5,473 bases of DNA, taken from contig JAQBPS010000254.1 of assembly GCA_028287415.1 (NCBI GenBank), forward strand, positions 1 through 5,473. Reading direction: 5' to 3'. The notes beneath the pieces were generated by a model. The model did no database searches. It was not told the origin of the DNA and saw only the letters and a list, made by a program, of their open reading frames with translations. Made by a program: the position numbers and the translations under genes. Positions 5,433-5,473 of the stretch are shown here, piece by piece. The number at the start of each line of letters is the position of its first letter. Position 1 is the stretch's first letter. This DNA comes from Bacillota bacterium. GTDB lineage: Bacteria; Bacillota; Sulfobacillia; Symbiobacteriales; Symbiobacteriaceae.

Positions 5433-5473
5433 TTCTACGGAGAGTTTGATCCTGGCTCAGGACGAACGCTGGC
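5433..5473 (+). rRNA. rrs: 16S ribosomal RNA, 5' end (runs out of window)
   Basis: AGAGTTTGATCCTGGCTCAG at 5441-5460 is the universal 16S 5' sequence (27F primer region), followed by GACGAACGCTGGC as in Firmicutes and other Gram-positives. Aligning AGAG to E. coli position 8 and to the Bacillus mature end puts the 5' terminus at about 5433-5434. Both strands of helix 1 (GAG...GGCTC) are present. Only about 41 nt lie in the window. Confidence 0.97.

Noticed and set aside
1..5473. Search for CRISPR arrays, insertion sequences, tRNAs, phage or toxin-antitoxin modules.
   Set aside because: No spaced direct repeats, transposase motifs, terminal inverted repeats, tRNA cloverleaf or small paired ORFs were found. 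Apart from the control regions the window is filled by ordinary genes.

Overview
The window is GC-rich DNA that most likely comes from a high-GC, endospore-forming member of the Bacillota (Firmicutes). Three things point there. A sleB-ypeB gene pair, the spore-cortex lysis module, is known essentially only from endospore formers. The start of a 16S rRNA gene matches the Firmicutes-type 5' end. The leader in front of it carries a Bacillus-like boxA (CTTGAAAACT). The genus cannot be fixed from this sequence; deep-branching high-GC groups such as Symbiobacteriia or Limnochordia are guesses only.

Layout from left to right. (1) Positions 2-964 (+) hold the C-terminal 320 residues of a PQQ-repeat beta-propeller protein whose start lies outside the window. 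It is closed by a clear intrinsic terminator at 994-1028. (2) A two-gene operon follows. sleB (1102-1566) encodes a secreted cortex hydrolase with only the catalytic domain. ypeB (1578-2957) starts 11 bp later and encodes its membrane-anchored partner with PepSY domains. (3) A perfect 13-bp hairpin (2959-2991) sits between the converging stop codons of ypeB and the next gene. (4) On the minus strand, 5114-3000 encodes a class A (bifunctional) penicillin-binding protein with GT51 and transpeptidase domains and a proline-rich tail. (5) From 5115 to about 5432 there is no gene. This divergent control region holds the leader and ribosome-binding site of the PBP gene, two similarly built promoters pointing right toward the rRNA operon (P1 at 5189-5218, P2 at 5302-5331), a 17-bp dyad and a boxA. 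(6) The window ends about 41 nt into 16S rRNA.

Three of the four proteins concern the cell wall or spore cortex: SleB and YpeB degrade cortex peptidoglycan at germination, and the PBP polymerises and crosslinks glycan strands. The PBP gene is transcribed toward sleB-ypeB and separately from it, so a shared function is suggested only by proximity.

I do not see an undescribed multi-gene system here. The points most worth a second look are the minimal SleB architecture paired with YpeB, the ambiguous start of the PBP gene with a four-codon ORF overlapping it, and the crowded PBP/rrn divergent region with its two matching rRNA promoters.
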